A DNA stretch of 64,000 bases, taken from the NCBI GenBank assembly GCA_950295325.1, contig OX485803.1, positions 13,456,001-13,520,000 on the forward strand, in the 5' to 3' direction. How positions within the stretch are numbered: the first letter of the stretch is position 1; each line of letters opens with the position of its first letter. The position numbers were made by a program, and so were the translations under genes. Under the pieces are notes generated by a model. That model saw only the letters and a program-made list of their open reading frames with translations. It was not told where the DNA came from and searched no databases. The DNA comes from Polytrichum commune (Eukaryota; Streptophyta; Polytrichopsida; Polytrichales; Polytrichaceae). This document shows, in pieces, positions 1-13,914 of this stretch.

Positions 1-1
1 T

Positions 2-3000
2 TCCAGACAAGATATTGATCCCAGTGCACAAGATGCTGTCCGAGTATCAGCGCTGGTGAGACTTTGTTACTAATTTTGTGTTCTTGCCTTTGAGTATATG
101 AATGAAGTCTGAGGTTGAGTGAGCAATTTCTGGAAAGTGTTCCATGAAAGGAGTTAGTTCATAGAGAGTAGCTGATAGATTTCTTGAATGTGTGGGGTAC
201 AATAGAGTTGATGGTGGTTGAGGTTCCAATACCAAGCTTTCTGCACAAGAATAGAGTTTCTGTGTCAAACAATTATGGGTACCATCATTTTGCACAGAAA
301 CAATTATGGCACATGGGGCTGAATTGGTTGCAACGATGTGTTATTGAATGCAGAATATGGTGGACTTGGCGGGCTCTGAAAGAATTTCAAAAACTGGAGC
401 TGGAGGGGTGCGGTTGAAAGAGGGAGCTCACATCAACAAAAGTCTTACTACTCTTGGCATAGTCATCAACAAGCTCAGTGAAGGAGGGGGAAAACAAGGG
501 TATAGTAATGATACCACACCTATTCATTGCATGAAGCTTGAGTCCTCATTTATTTCATCTTGGTAACTCAATTCCTATCTGAGCCTTTCAACTTGAGTGC
601 TGGAAAATGAAGACATCAATCAATAAGTGGAGTTTGACCTAGTGATTGATGCCTGGGGGAGGATCACATGAGCCTCAAAGAATCACTTTACCTTGTTAAT
701 TCGCGAAATGCAGTGGAAATAGATACATCCTTGTAAATTGTTGTCTCAGATGCAAAGGCATTTAATAGGTACTGGGATCTGTGCATACTATATGAAACTT
801 GTGAAGCTGAGGAAGTGTGATATTGCTGTGTAATATCTGGCGGAAAGGGGCCTAACACATATTCAGAGCTTTTTCCAGAGTTTGTTGTACAGTCTTGACA
901 GGCTGGGTAGTTTGGATCTCACAGAGTTCCTTGTCTACTAACCTTTTGTGTGACACCATATATTGCCCTAGACAATGCTGCTGATAAGTAAACTGTGCAC
1001 AACATCCATGCGAACAAGGCTATAGAGCTACTACTTGGTTACTCTAGTCTATCAAATAGCAATCTTGAGCTCAAAATAGGCAATTTGTGGTTTAGGCATG
1101 GCTGTTAAATTTAGATGTACCATAATTGATTCTCATACTTGCAGGCTTCTTACTTGCACAGAGGAATGACGATGTTGTCATCTTGCAGAGCACATATACC
1201 ATATCGTGACAGCAAACTCACTCGTATCCTTCAATCAGCACTTGGAGGCAATGCAAAAACTGCTGTTATTTGTACCATCAATCCTGATGAGGTTAGCTTC
1301 AACCCATTTAGTCTTATTGTTACAACAATTACCTTGAGAATGCCAACATGTCTTATGTCTTTAGAGGCCAGCTATATTAGGTTATACTTTCCTATTTGAT
1401 TTAAGAATCTTTACATTCGATGTTGACAATCACTAGTAATCTTTCTCACTCTCTTTCTGCTATGCAGATTCACATAGATGAGACAAGGGGCACCCTGCAA
1501 TTTGCAAGCAGAGCCAAACGGGTCACCAATTGTGCTCAAGTGAATGAGGTATCTTGAAGTTTTCCCTCATAGGATTTCTAGGGTCTAAGTCTGCCATGCG
1601 CCTAATCATTATGCATCTCTGGAGAAATGAGTCAAGAGTTTGCTGGAACTGTTTGTTTAAATTGAGTTACTGAGAATGTTTTCATCCTTGGCAGATCCTC
1701 ACAGATGCTGCACTGCTGAAACGCCAAAAGCGGGAGATAGAAGATCTTCGAAGGCGACTTCAGGTTAGTCAATTTAATATTGGAGTTAGGGCATACCTAT
1801 TATCCCTAGATGCATCCTTCATGACAAATGACAAGCTTGAAAATTCTACCAAGCTCCCGGGGACTTATTTGTGTACCTATTGCCATTTGATAATATCAAT
1901 GTAGGAATGTGACAACTATTGTGTTAATCTAAATTTCTAATGAATTCCCATCTACTTAATCTGTGGTTACAGCCAAATCTCTTGGTCATTTATCGTGTGA
2001 CAATGGTGCTTGTTTCATTGCAGAATTAATTGCCTTTACCATTCATATGATGCCTTACACTTAATGTTCTCATGTGGTGTTGTTATTTCTTAAGGGATCT
2101 CCTCATTCAGAAGATTTGGAGACAGAGATTTTGCGCTTGCGAAATGATTTGCTCAAGGTTGGACAATATTCTTTAACTTCTTGTGTCTGACAATGTCTCC
2201 CCCTATCTAGATTGTATCTGAGAGGTTGTGAGGCGTGGTTATTCTTTTTCTACAGGGAACATGAACTGAAAAGTAAAACGAAATTGTTCTGGCCAGTTGA
2301 ACAGTGTGCCTCAGTACATGCAATGATTATAGCTTGTTGTCATATTCTCTGGCAGAGATTTCTCTTTGTTCACAAGAAAAGAAGGGGAAGACCTGAGGCT
2401 CAGACAATTCTATGCCATGTTGCTTGAAATTATTGTTTTGCATTTACACAATTCTAAGATATGGCTTCCCTGTTTGCATTGACCAGTTTGAACTGGAGAG
2501 AGAGAGGTTGGAACTGGAACTTCAAGAAGAGAAGAAAGCACAAGTTGAACGTGAGAGGAGGATTAAAGAGCAAGAACAGCGGATTGAAAATCTAAGCACT
2601 CTGGTGATAAGTGGTGCCATGGAAGATCGTGAATTACCCAACAAGAAGGCATGAAGCATTCTCTGCATCTTTGGTTTTCCCACCCCATGTAACCCATTGT
2701 ATTCGATCTGATGGATCCCTAACTAGGATCAAAAAGTCCCGGACATTCTAGAACATCCTGTCCTCCCATGGGACAAGTCAAACAGAAATGGATTTGGGTG
2801 TACTTATTGTCAGGAACAACTTAAATCAAATGAATACGTTCAATCACGTTTATTTTCATTTCAGATAATTGAATTGGTGGATATCTATTGCAGGGTAACA
2901 GGAGAGAAACATGGTGTCCACGAGTCTTCAATTCAGATATTGTTGATCAGGTATTTCATCTTTCCTTCTTCTGTATGATATCAGAAAACTTGGCTACTGC

Positions 3001-6000
3001 TGCATTTATTTGAATAAGTGCAATGTATGCCTCTGCAAATGATACTAACCAGATATTTCACAGGGCTTCCGAAGGCTCATCCCAGGTAACAAGGACTTCT
3101 CTGTCTCAGCCTCTTTTGACGCAAGTTCGCGACCTGTGGCATCACGGAGGGATCGAGCTTTTGGCCTTCCCCCTGCTTTCGAAAGTCTCGTTGACGATGA
3201 AAGTGACTCGTTTTGGAGTAATTCCAGTGGTGCGGATGTTCAACCTACCTTGTCGAATTTCGAGAATGTTGCTGATGAAGATACTTGGATGAGTCTGAAT
3301 AGAGGCACTCCAGACTTTGCAAATGTTGCCGATGAGGATACATGGGCAAATTTGAATGAAGGCCATGTAAATATGGATACACGATTTTCATATTCTGTGT
3401 CAGACATTGGCACAAGAGAGGGGCCTAGGCTGGCCCAACCATTAGTTGATGAATCACCAAACACACTTGTTTTGGTAAGTATCAGTTTATTTCCTGCATT
3501 TTGTTTTTATATACCCATTACCAAGTAGCCACAGTTGTGAGCACCCTTCGAGATGCTGGAAAGCTGTTTGAGATTATGTATTGATGGATGTATCCTACAA
3601 TCCTGGGAAGTCCTTGATGTGTTGTATGCTCTTGTACCATCTCTTACACCTGAATGTGGGCCTTGCAACAGCTAGAGCAGCAGCTGAAGGACATGAAATT
3701 GCAGTATCAGGAACTTCAATCATCTATGGAAGCCAAGGTAGGAATGACATGTGGAAAAATTTGAAGAAAAAATGATTACTTTCTACTGGTATAGAGAGCC
3801 CTCTACAGTACTTTCTGATATTGTACAATATTAATCTTACAGGCTTCCATTTTCTTTGAACTGGAACAAATTGCTACTGGAACAAAGTGGAGGCAATTAA
3901 TATATTTAACTGTTGCAGATTCAGGAAGGGTTGAAAGATGCCCTTACAGAATCAACGAAATCAAGGCAGCAACTGGATGCATTACACAATGAAAATCTCA
4001 GGCTTCAGGTAAAAAAGCATACCACTATTGGCATGTAGAGAATATTGGTGATACTAGACAGCAATGTCACGTACATGGCTGCTAGGTTGCACTGCAGTAA
4101 CGTTTTCTCAGTGCATGAAATCGGGACAAGTAACCAAATAGAGGTTGTGCTTCCTCAGCACATCATTCTAAAATCCTGTGTATGTCGAATGTGATTGCAG
4201 AAATCTCTAGCTGAACAAGAAAATTTGAGCATATCAAACTCTATTGGTGATGCCACTTACATGAAGGAACTGGAAGCACAAGTCAAAGAGTTGGAGAATC
4301 AGCTCAAGAACTGCAAACAAGAGAACATTGACTTGCGTACTGAGAATGTGAAGCTCCATGACCAAGTTCTTCAGACACAGACGGCTCTTGAGCAAGGGGT
4401 TCAGGAGAGGGTATCTATGGATGAAGAAAATAAGTTTTTCAGGGAAAGATTACGAAGTCTAGAGATGGGAATTCAGGACGACTGTCATCAACAATGTGAC
4501 GGGGCCTTTGACTGCGAGGATGATCTTGCTCATGAGTCACCTACAGTAATCTCGGACAGTAATATGTGTGCTGTATGTCAGTCAACCACTGACAAGAACA
4601 CTGAAGGATATTCAACGCAAGTTGAAGCATTGGGAAGTAAGGACCTGGCTACAAACTTTGAAACCTTAGTATCCAAGGTGAACAAGAGACGGCTTTTTGA
4701 TAGTATTGATGATGGTCTTGGACAAGCTCTTGGGGAGTATGAACTTGAGAAACCACAAAGCTGTGATGAAGTTAGTGTGGAAGTTGACTATGGTTTACAG
4801 AAGAAGTTCATGGGCAGGGAAGATGGAATTGTCACTGCTCTGAGCTGCCTGTGTTGTCGTATCAAACAACTTGTGGATCCAGTAGCCAGTGAAGTAGAAT
4901 TTGGAAGGAAGGAGCCAAGAGTTGCTCAAGCTGGAACAAGTCTGAAGGTGGCTTTAAATCGTGCAAGGAATCTTGCAAGCCAACTTCTCAAAGATCTTCA
5001 TGTTATAGTTAATCATGATACTCAGTGCTTGGAGAGTCATCTTATGTCAAAGGGGACAGTTGCTACAAACTTGGAAGCTCTTCAGCTGGTGCTGTTACAG
5101 ACTGCAGATGTTGCTCTCTGTTTATTTCACAAATTGTGTTCAACGGAGCCTCAGATGATCTACAAGAAACTGCAGCAATTTGTTCATGAGGTACTGGGAG
5201 ATGGAGCAAAGTCAACAGTGATTGAGTCACATGCACATACGCTGAACAAGGTAATAAATGCATTCTTCATTTTTATTATAATGATTATTGAAAGGAGATC
5301 GGAGTTGTTGTTGGTGGTATTCTCTCAGCTGGCAAGTGTCACAGTAAGGCAGAGCATCAACTGGCTAGCTGGAAGGACCTCAGATTAAGTTGAGCTAGAA
5401 AGCAAAGTTCAGTCACAATACAATCATCATAATGATTGCATTATTTTGAACGGTGGTCATGCAATGATCTTGGAGGCTCAAAACTTCACTTGAAGTCCCT
5501 AAAATGTTGCACACTAGACAACAGGCAGATAATTGACTAATTGACTGAGTCTAACACAACTGGGATACGACCTTTTCCACGAGACTGTCATGTTATCAAC
5601 TCCTTAAGCCTGCAGTGACCAGCATATTCTCCGCACAAATAGGACCTGAAAGGTTCTGTATAATTAAATTGTTCATTTAAAAGATTTCTTGGTTTCATTA
5701 CCAAGGCAGAGTTATTGTCCATGCAGACGTTTTTGTCAAAAAAAGATACCACAAACATACACAAACCATATATGTAGTTCCAGAGAGTGAGGATGTGGTG
5801 GATGCAACCTTAGTCCAATAGTTGCCTGGTCCCCTAGTGTATCTAGGACCACATGGGGATGTGGTGGCAGAGGAATTACAAATGAGAAAGGACAGGACCG
5901 TGGCCAAAGACAAGAGTATTGGCCATTGGCTAATTGGGGCTTTCTCCGTGAACAGGAGGGCAAAATGACACATCCTGTAGATACAACAAAGGTTGAAATG

Positions 6001-9000
6001 GACGTTGAAGAAAATACTGGTACAGATCTACTCCCAGAGCTCAGCAAAGTAACTGGCGAAGCAGACTCAGGGAACACAAATGTAGAGATTGAATTGCGAT
6101 CTGTTGAAGCTGAGGTGGCAACTGAAGAAGGATCGGAGTTCATTGAGAGACTGAAAATGTCAGGACAGCATATTTCAACTTTGGATTCTGAGCTGGCTGT
6201 ACAAAGCCTTGTACAAAAGAAGATTTCCAAAGCTTTGATAGAGCAGCTGAACATGAACCATGAGAGTATGAAGGCCATGAAGGCTGAGAAGTTGCGGCTG
6301 GCCAGAGATTTGGAAAACTACATGGGGGCCCTTGCAATGCATGATGAAGTCGTGGCTGCCATTTGCGCAGAAATTAAGGAGTTTGAAAAGGATGTCGGGA
6401 TGAAGAGACATGACCCATCCCAGGTGGCCATTAAGAAGGCTGAACTAAAAAGTGTAGACTGATTCAGTAGGGTAGTCATTGATCGGCACTCAAACTGCAT
6501 TGGGCAATTGCTGTGTTGGACTTAGGTGTCAGAAATGAGCCAGAGATGCATTTCTAATGCCTACAACTGATTAGAGAGGCACTGCTCAACTGATCCAACA
6601 TCATCAGCAATCTTTTGCTATTTATCTTCATTGATCCCAGTTTCCTCCTGAGGCCTGCTCCTGGTTATGCACAGAACAGTTGTGCTTGTACCATGCCTCT
6701 ATCAACGCTTTGTTGACTATTCAAGTGTTATGATTGAGGAATGTGCTCCTTAAGCAAACATTCAATAGGGAGTTTGATAACAGTTGACTTCAACAGCTGA
6801 TTTGAAGGAAGCTCTGTAGATTAAGTTTTGAAAGGAGGAAATAAAGGGCCGATTTCTTTTTCTTCTGTCGATGTCGTCTAGATTCTCATGTTTATTGCAC
6901 ACCATCAGATGGAAAGCAATAATTGGGTCTGTTCAAAGGGTCCTCGATACTTTGTTTCTGCTTCTCCTTTTCTCTGCCAGGCCTCTGGCACCATGTCATA
7001 CTTTGATAAGTTTGGTAACATATAATTAGTTGGTATCCATCTTTCACCACTTATTTCCTGAAAGCTTATTAAGCACATTGCTGTAACTGAAATTCTGTTG
7101 AACTACTTCTGCTGTGGTTTTCAGACTGGACGTGTTATGGAACCAGGTCAATATTATCAGAAGCAGAGCAACTATGAAGTGGTGAAAGTGGACTCAGAAA
7201 CTCTTTTCATGGATGATGATAGAGAGACCCTTCAGCTAATTTTGGAGCACAGCAGAAAAAGTCCTCCAGATGAATTTGACTCCAGACACAATCTCAGCAC
7301 TGTAAGTTGGCCTTCACTTGATACTACATTGTTGTTTTGGGAGAAGCTTGATTTTGAGAGATGGTTTGTGCAGTCTTCATTTCATGTTTACCTTGTCTTA
7401 CAAGCTCACTTTCACTTTGGAACTGATACGAATTGTTCTTTTGGCAGGAGATTTTAGTTGTATTTGTTAAGAAGAACCTGCTACTTCAGAAATCTCTCAT
7501 TCATGCACAAAGTAAACTCAAAGTTGCAGAGGAAGAAATTACACAACTTCGTCAAAATATCGAAGATGGCCTCTCCATGTCTCCTCCATTGGATTCCACA
7601 GAGTCTCTAGATCCATGTCGCTACAGTGGTCTATACTACTTTAACCCAGAGGAAGAGCGGAAATCTGCTTCTGAAGATGCCGAAGAGGACTTATGTAATC
7701 TAGACTTGCAGACTGGCATTGAGCAAGAACCTGGTGGAAAATCAAATGGGCCCTCTGATATGTGTTTAGACTTGCAAGTGGCAGACTACTCAAAAGACTC
7801 TGTGAACAATATGGAAGCTTTGCAGAATGCTCAAGGTGAATGTGACATATCTGTGGAGGAGCAAAGGTTAATGGCCAACATGAGTGAGGCAGAGAAACAG
7901 TTTACAATGGAACTTCTAAGAAAGGTAACAGCACCTAATCACTACAGTTGACCTGGTTAAACCCATGGCTATAAAATTGTGATCCCACCATATTGTGTTT
8001 TTTGAGAACTTGATGCTGATCACCATTCAACATTTTTTTTAAGGTTTATTGTCTCAAGTTTATTATCTGAACCCTGTGTGTGTGTTTGTCTTATGAAGGT
8101 GAAGGCTCTTCAAGTGAGACTTACAGTGGCAGAGATGGAGTTGGTGGAATACAAAGTGGAAATGGAACATTTCAAGTATGATCTGTGTGCCCTATTGTGT
8201 ATTTGGTCCTTGTACTCAAATTTACATGTGAATCAGTATCTAATTCTAGACTTGGGTAGCTTATACACTTGAAATGGAAATGGAAATGGAAATGGAATAC
8301 CTTTGTGAATGAGCATGTTACTTATCTAGATCTCAAAGCATAAGTCTCTCCTAGATTGTCAGGAATATCATCACCTCTACAATGGTTCTTGGGTAATAAT
8401 TTGTCTACAAATGCACATCTCAAGCAAGGTAACAATCGTTTGATCCACAGAGCAAACAACCTGAGAGTATCCATAGAGGCTCCTCTGGATAGTGGGGATT
8501 GGGAGCTCCAGACATTACGAGCAGAATGTGAAGTACACAAGGAAGAAATTCGCCAGTTGTTGGAGCAGGTGATGACACCTGAGGCTGAGCTTGAGCGAGA
8601 AGCTCTCTTCCAAGACACTATAGAGCGGAACAATCGTCTTGAACGTTATCTGAAGAAAACAGAGAGGCGTCTTCTCAGGGCAAAGGTGAGCCATCAAAAT
8701 ATACATTGGTTGCAACCTCACTGATATGCAGAATCAACGAAGTCTTGTTATATTGTTGGACACAGGCTCACATACAAAAACATCAAGAACCTAGTTTCAT
8801 AAGTTCTAGGATGAACTATATACATTGGTTGCAACCTCACTGATATGCAGAATCAACGAAGTCTTGTTATATTGTTGGACACAGGCTCACATACAAAAAC
8901 ATGAAGAACCTAGTTTCATAAGTTCTAGGATGAACTGTCAGCTTGCATCCAACCCATCTACGACATAAAAGGCTGCTCTGTGCCAGGAAATCACCTCTCA

Positions 9001-10071
9001 CTAGTCAGGGCCATTTTGTTTGTTGCAGGGGTGGCGTGAGGAGCTGCTTAAGCTACGGGAAACAGAAAAACTCAAAGAGGTACATCAGATTCCAGTATCT
9101 TAACACTTCTGATGTTGAGCAACGCATGCATGCCTTGTGTCTATTCTGCATTCTGGTTGCTATGTCTACACCGACGACTATGTGAATAAGAACTGGATTA
9201 TCACGTGCTCTTAATGTAATGTTTTTGACTGCTCAATCAGGAAAGCACTCACCTCCAAAGTCATCCTGCCAATTTTATTTGTTTATTGTTCACAGGTTGC
9301 CTGGTACACAATGTTCATGTATAATTTAACTTTTTAGTTCATTGTTTATATCTGTTCCCATGTGGTTCTTCAGTGATCTTGACACAGTTATCAAAACAAT
9401 GCAGAAGTTGCTTCATGATACCCAAGCAAGAAATGTAAAGCTTAAGGAGGAAAGGATGTTACTGAGGCAAGCTTTATCAAAAGCACAACGGTCACAGTCT
9501 GCAAATCTGCATGGATCAGACGAGGTTCAAAATATGGAGCTCCAGGTACCAACTTGTACCTTATATATACCTTGATCAGCTGTAAACACATATTGATACT
9601 ATGCGTTTAGATCTTGCATTATATAGTTTTTTTTTTTTTCATTCAAAATAAATGGAATGTTCATGACCTGTTGTATAACTCGTAAGGCAGGTGTAAATCT
9701 TGAACTTAGGAAGTGCTCTTATAATGTTTTGTGAATCAATACTTCTGACCTGGTTCTCTCATCAGCAGCTTACATCTGCAGTCAGGTCCAGAAGGCAGGA
9801 CGGTGTGATGCCTTCACCAACTGCCATTGGCTCCAACCTGCAGTCCACTCTTACGCCCTGCAATCATGCAAGAGGCTTCCATCTACAACCAGCCAGGCCA
9901 GTTTTGGGGGATTTGAATAAGAATAATATCAACTTGTTGCAGTCAAGCTTACGAAAAAATCTGAAAGAAGTTCACTGTCACCATGATGATGTGAAGAAGA
10001 GACCACTGGATGTTTGGTCCAACAAGGAAAACCAATCCTGTTCCATAGATCCCTTTGCCAGTACAAACTAA
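2..10071 (+). CDS. KIN-7 (CENP-E-like) kinesin heavy chain, 5'-truncated by window
   Basis: This is a microtubule motor of the plant kinesin-7 family. Exons I infer: 2-55, 354-499, 1189-1291, 1468-1548, 1695-1763, 2095-2157, 2487-2648, 2894-2950, 3064-3474, 3672-3737, 3919-4008, 4201-5250, 7125-7301, 7448-7924, 8099-8175, 8451-8685, 9029-9079, 9405-9545 and 9769-10071. They give about 1,270 residues. The motor part shows [16 protein letters not shown] (switch II), the INKSL segment, [13 protein letters not shown] and the neck-proximal [16 protein letters not shown] that is typical of KIN-7. Two copies of a VADEDTW motif follow, as I recall from the KIN7N/KIN7O group. The remainder is coiled coil and acidic linker. 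The P-loop exons lie upstream of the window. The start of exon 18 is uncertain: 9405 is the nearest acceptor that keeps phase. The last exon has a NAGNAG acceptor (9766 or 9769). The KIN-7 assignment is firm; the subgroup is tentative. Confidence 0.88.
5965..6462 (+). CDS. Intronic ORF inside kinesin intron 12, possible alternative terminal exon
   Basis: A 165-codon ORF lies in the 1.87-kb intron between kinesin exons 12 (ends 5250) and 13 (starts 7125), on the same strand. The frame is open from 5791, so it could also be entered through an acceptor such as the one near 5869. The predicted product is acidic in its first half. From about residue 70 it is heptad-rich and lysine/glutamate-rich, with segments such as [20 protein letters not shown], which suggests a coiled coil. 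It ends in TGA with no convincing donor before the stop. It may be an alternative 3' terminal exon, a skipped exon or chance. The composition resembles the neighbouring kinesin exons more than intron sequence. I do not recognise a domain. Confidence 0.35.
   Translation: MTHPVDTTKVEMDVEENTGTDLLPELSKVTGEADSGNTNVEIELRSVEAEVATEEGSEFIERLKMSGQHISTLDSELAVQSLVQKKISKALIEQLNMNHESMKAMKAEKLRLARDLENYMGALAMHDEVVAAICAEIKEFEKDVGMKRHDPSQVAIKKAELKSVD
8701..8937. repeat. 119-bp tandem duplication in kinesin intron 16
   Basis: Two adjacent near-identical 119-bp copies start at 8701 and about 8820. Each begins ATACATTGGTTGCAACC, and they differ at only one or two positions. The repeat lies wholly in an intron and looks recent. 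Confidence 0.85.
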
Positions 10072-12480
10072 GCACAACACTCTTCTATTCATTATGGCTG
10101 CCTAATCTGACTGGATATGGGTGCAAGGCAGACATGATTTCTGGCTATTGCCCAGATTCCAGCAGATTTGGGTAGGGATGTGTTGTCATCATCAAAGCAA
10201 GATGGGGGCAAAGAATCTATGCTGTAGGATGTCTGAACCCTTCAGACATCTTACTGCAGGACACCATTATCAAGATATCTCCTAATCTTTCATATGTTGC
10301 TTTCAATCCAACTTGACAGCTTCATATCTTTAGTGATCTGGTATGCAATAGGAGCCCAGGACAATTTCCAAGTGAACTGGAAGCCAAAAAATTCACCAAC
10401 ATCCATACCTCCTTCAGCCATAGAGTTACAAAGTAGGTGTTGTCATCCTATACTTGAATCAGAGGTATGACCATGGGAATTCTATTCTTGCAACGCAGTG
10501 TGCTATTGGAGGAGGGACAGGAGTGACATTACCCTTCAGTGGATTATGTCAACCACATCCAGGATCCAACCATGGAGACTTAGATGCCGTGCTTAACAAT
10601 TTCTCATGTTTTTAAATCATCTGTGGATGATCAAAGAATCAAGGCTTCTCAGTTCTCCACAGCAGTAGCATGGTGAATATCTCAAAGTGTGGAAAGAATT
10701 GGGAACAAATGGTACAACAGTGATAGCGGAAGTTCAGGCATGTCAGAAGAACCCAATCTTCTCTTACAAAAGTTTGACCTCCTTTACAAACTCTTAATAC
10801 CCATGTGAAATATCCACGTAACAAGTGGTACTTTTGTCATTTATATGATGCCTTCTTCTGCATCATACTCTGTACTAATACATTTCCTTTATGGAGAGAT
10901 CATAGGTTTGCGACCTACCTGCACATTAAGATGATGTCAATGATGCTGCTTATGTGCAAGCTCTGTATAATACCTTCTTATTCGGTAGGGTTGACCCCTG
11001 TTGGCAGGTTAGGGCAAGTTTTACAGTTATCTCCAGTGAAGGCTTCACAACAATAATTAGTGAGTGGCCTGACTGTGATGTAGCAAAGAAGTCTTTGCAT
11101 TTGCCAGATATAAAGTACTGATCTTTACAGATTCGTCCGTCTGCCTGTCAGGATCTGCATGGTGTATCCTGGTGTTATCTGGTTTGACTTGGGGAAGTGG
11201 TGATGAGTCTGGTAAGTATCCTTTCTGCTGTGCAGAGGTTTGTCATCAGCTACACATTTGATGTTATATTGCACTTTAGTATTCTGATTATAGTGTTCTG
11301 ATTCATTTCTCTGGCCGTGAGAGATGTCTTCCAGCATTAATATTTGCCAATGCCACAACAGTTCATGTATTCTAAACACAACTGTCAAGTAAATTTGGGA
11401 TGCATTTAGGTAGATCAGCATTTGAGTCCTATCTGGTAATTGGTTGTCTGTCAACCAAAATCCAGTGTAGTACGTACATGGGTCAGTTTTATTGGTTCTG
11501 TCGCTCTTGGGTTCATGGCCCATAACTTCTTGAATGAATGGACGAGAGTTAATGAGTCGAAGAACTCATCTTGCACAAGTAACTTTAGAGTAGGTATAAT
11601 GTCATTTTCAATCAGTTTATTCAATTTGGAAGTCTACTTTATGGAAGGCCACGCGGAAGCAAAGAGTACATAGAGAAATTGGTGGATGATTGGACAAATC
11701 CTGATTGCAACAATTTTGTTGCACATAGCATGCCTAGTTGCTTGTATTGTATGATATAGAATATTTGTCTTTTAGAAGAAATTGGCATATGTTTTGATCT
11801 CATTTATTGGGACCTATGGATTTGCATGTGGAAAATGTGTTTGAAGGTGTTGAACCAGATACCTAACCCTCTTATGGTACAGTATGAATTTCATTGTACT
11901 TAACTTATGTGTGACTATTTGTTTCTTTCATTATGGTTTCTAGGTTAAGCCAGATTCCAAAGTAGATGTATAAACAAATTGAGCCACCTCAGCATCATGT
12001 ATTGGACAAATTATGTGGTTATAAAAACTTGTGTATTGTGGTTACCAATTCTTGATCATCTGGTATTTGATTCCTCATCAGAACCTAGGACATGAAATCG
12101 ATCAATCCATTAGGCATAGTCACACATGTGAACCCCCATGTGTAGATTTATCAATCACTTCTGTATGTAGTTGGATGTGTGTGGCTTGCAAAGAAGTCAT
12201 CAATCTACAAGTTGACTAGAAGTGTGCACACATGACACTTGTTGTTAGTATGCTCAATAATATCTTCCCCTTGCATAATAAAACACAACACTATTGTCTC
12301 AAGTATCCCAATCTGCTACGCTAAATGTCGCAATGTAGGTAACTTTTCCCTATGAATAAGTTATTAATGTTGACAAATAGTATCATATTGGCAATTAGCG
12401 CACATGACGCTTTAAGTGACACTACATACCGTACATAGTGTAGAGAGAAGTGTTAGGTTAACTATAGTTTGACTGTTGTG
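10072..12480. other. Spacer downstream of the kinesin gene
   Basis: Kinesin 3' flank and AT-rich spacer. I find no coding pattern, RNA gene or clear repeat here. Short open frames lack codon structure or homology that I can recognise. Confidence 0.5.
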
Positions 12481-12509
12481 GCGATGTTGCCATGTAACAT
12501 AAGTATTGC

Positions 12510-13110
12510 TAAGGATGGGTTCAAGCCCAAAGAAACTCCAAAATCAAGCAAACTTATTGGTTGATAGAATGGTTTTGTTGGACCCAAGGAGTTTGACGCT
12601 AGGGTTGGTCCAGAGAATGAGAAAATGAAATGGTGCTAATGTGGCATCTTGTTTTTATGGCTAACTCTTGTTGGTTCCACCCAGTGCCTGGGAAGTTTCC
12701 AGGCATAGTCAGTCAAGATCCTAGTGATTCAAAATCCAGCCGGTTACATGTTGACATATAATGGGTTTTCTTTATTCATTTGAGGTATATATTCTATAGA
12801 TTGCTCTAAAACAATTAACAATTCTCTTGAAATCTCAAACTTCAACCAGTCATTCCTCCAACTCAACAGGTTCATCTGTAACTCATTGACAATTCTCCCT
12901 GGACAATGGTTCCAACTCAAGAAAACACTCCCCCTAATTTGAGAAACCAATTTTCAAAGTTAAATCCAATCTTGAGTTTAAATTAAGGTTCATTGCGAAT
13001 TATTTTTGGACTTGAAGTTTCTTGAACATGCGCCCGAATGTAAAGCCACCCTAAGTGGACTATTGAATACTGAGAAACCACCCCCAAAATCGCACTTAAT
13101 GTATGTACTT
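12510..13110. repeat. Dispersed repeat copy interrupted by another repeat
   Basis: The flanks of this stretch (about 12,510-12,660 and 12,905-13,110) resemble 18,010-18,390, sharing wording such as GAAATGGTGCT/GAAGTGGTGCT and AACTCAAGAAAA. The centre (about 12,690-12,905) instead matches the repeat seen at 16,260-16,470 and 28,925-29,125. This looks like one repeat inserted into another. Confidence 0.5.
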
Positions 13111-13341
13111 ATTTGACTATTGAAAATTTCCGGAGCCGTATAAGGGAATTTTGGTCAAAATTTCTTCCTTTCTAGTGGGCCACTGGTCCAGTACATGTAG
13201 TACAAGGTAACAAGAAGATGTGAAACCCCACGTATAAAAAGCTATTCAGGATGACCACAATCTACCCACGTTATTAAGCATTACCTCTTTGTGAAAAGCT
13301 TGTTGCCAGTAAGCTTTTGTGCCCCAAAGGGAGGCGTCATA

Positions 13342-13914
13342 GGGCCAAGTTCCATGTCCCGGTCCCGGTCCGTTTTTTAAATGGGTGAGAAACGGATGAC
13401 ATCATCCAAAAAATGGGTGATGTCGTCCATTTTATGAAGGGGTACTTCTATGTACATAGAAGTACCCCTTTCTATGTGGGGTGCCGGTTTTTTTCGATTT
13501 CCTACTTTCTAACTAAATTTGGTGAGTGATAAGACATGACACTTTATGAAGGTCACCGGCAATGAAGGTCATCTAGATTCTAAAAACATCATAAAATACA
13601 CGGTTCTCTAGGAGTACTCCTCAAAAGAAGGGACTAGAAGAACAAAGTGGCCTTTAGTATCCAAGGGTGTACCCTAGGTGACCGGCCGATCCGGTCACCG
13701 GAGCTTTCTAACCGGCACATGTCCTTCTTGTGACCGTTAGGACCGCCGGTCCTTTGGCACCCGTTCTTGCACAACACAAAATGTGGGACACCCATCCATG
13801 GGGGGTACCGGTCCTTGGGTGAGAAGGATGGGCACATGGCACCACCCTCTTTTCACCGGCCCACCCATTTATTTTGAAAAAAACAGACCGGGACCGGCAC
13901 ATGGAACTTGGCCC
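13342..13914. mobile_element. Non-autonomous TIR element (MITE) with internal palindrome
   Basis: Terminal inverted repeats start GGGCCAAGTTCCATGT at both ends and extend through a GGTCCCGGTC block, about 30 bp with a few mismatches. The element is flanked by ATA on each side (13,339-13,341 and 13,915-13,917), a plausible 3-bp target duplication. It is 573 bp and non-coding. A perfect 34-bp palindrome sits at 13,437-13,470 (half-site AAGGGGTACTTCTATGT). The superfamily is uncertain; the 3-bp duplication and GGG start are closest to PIF/Harbinger. Confidence 0.7.
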
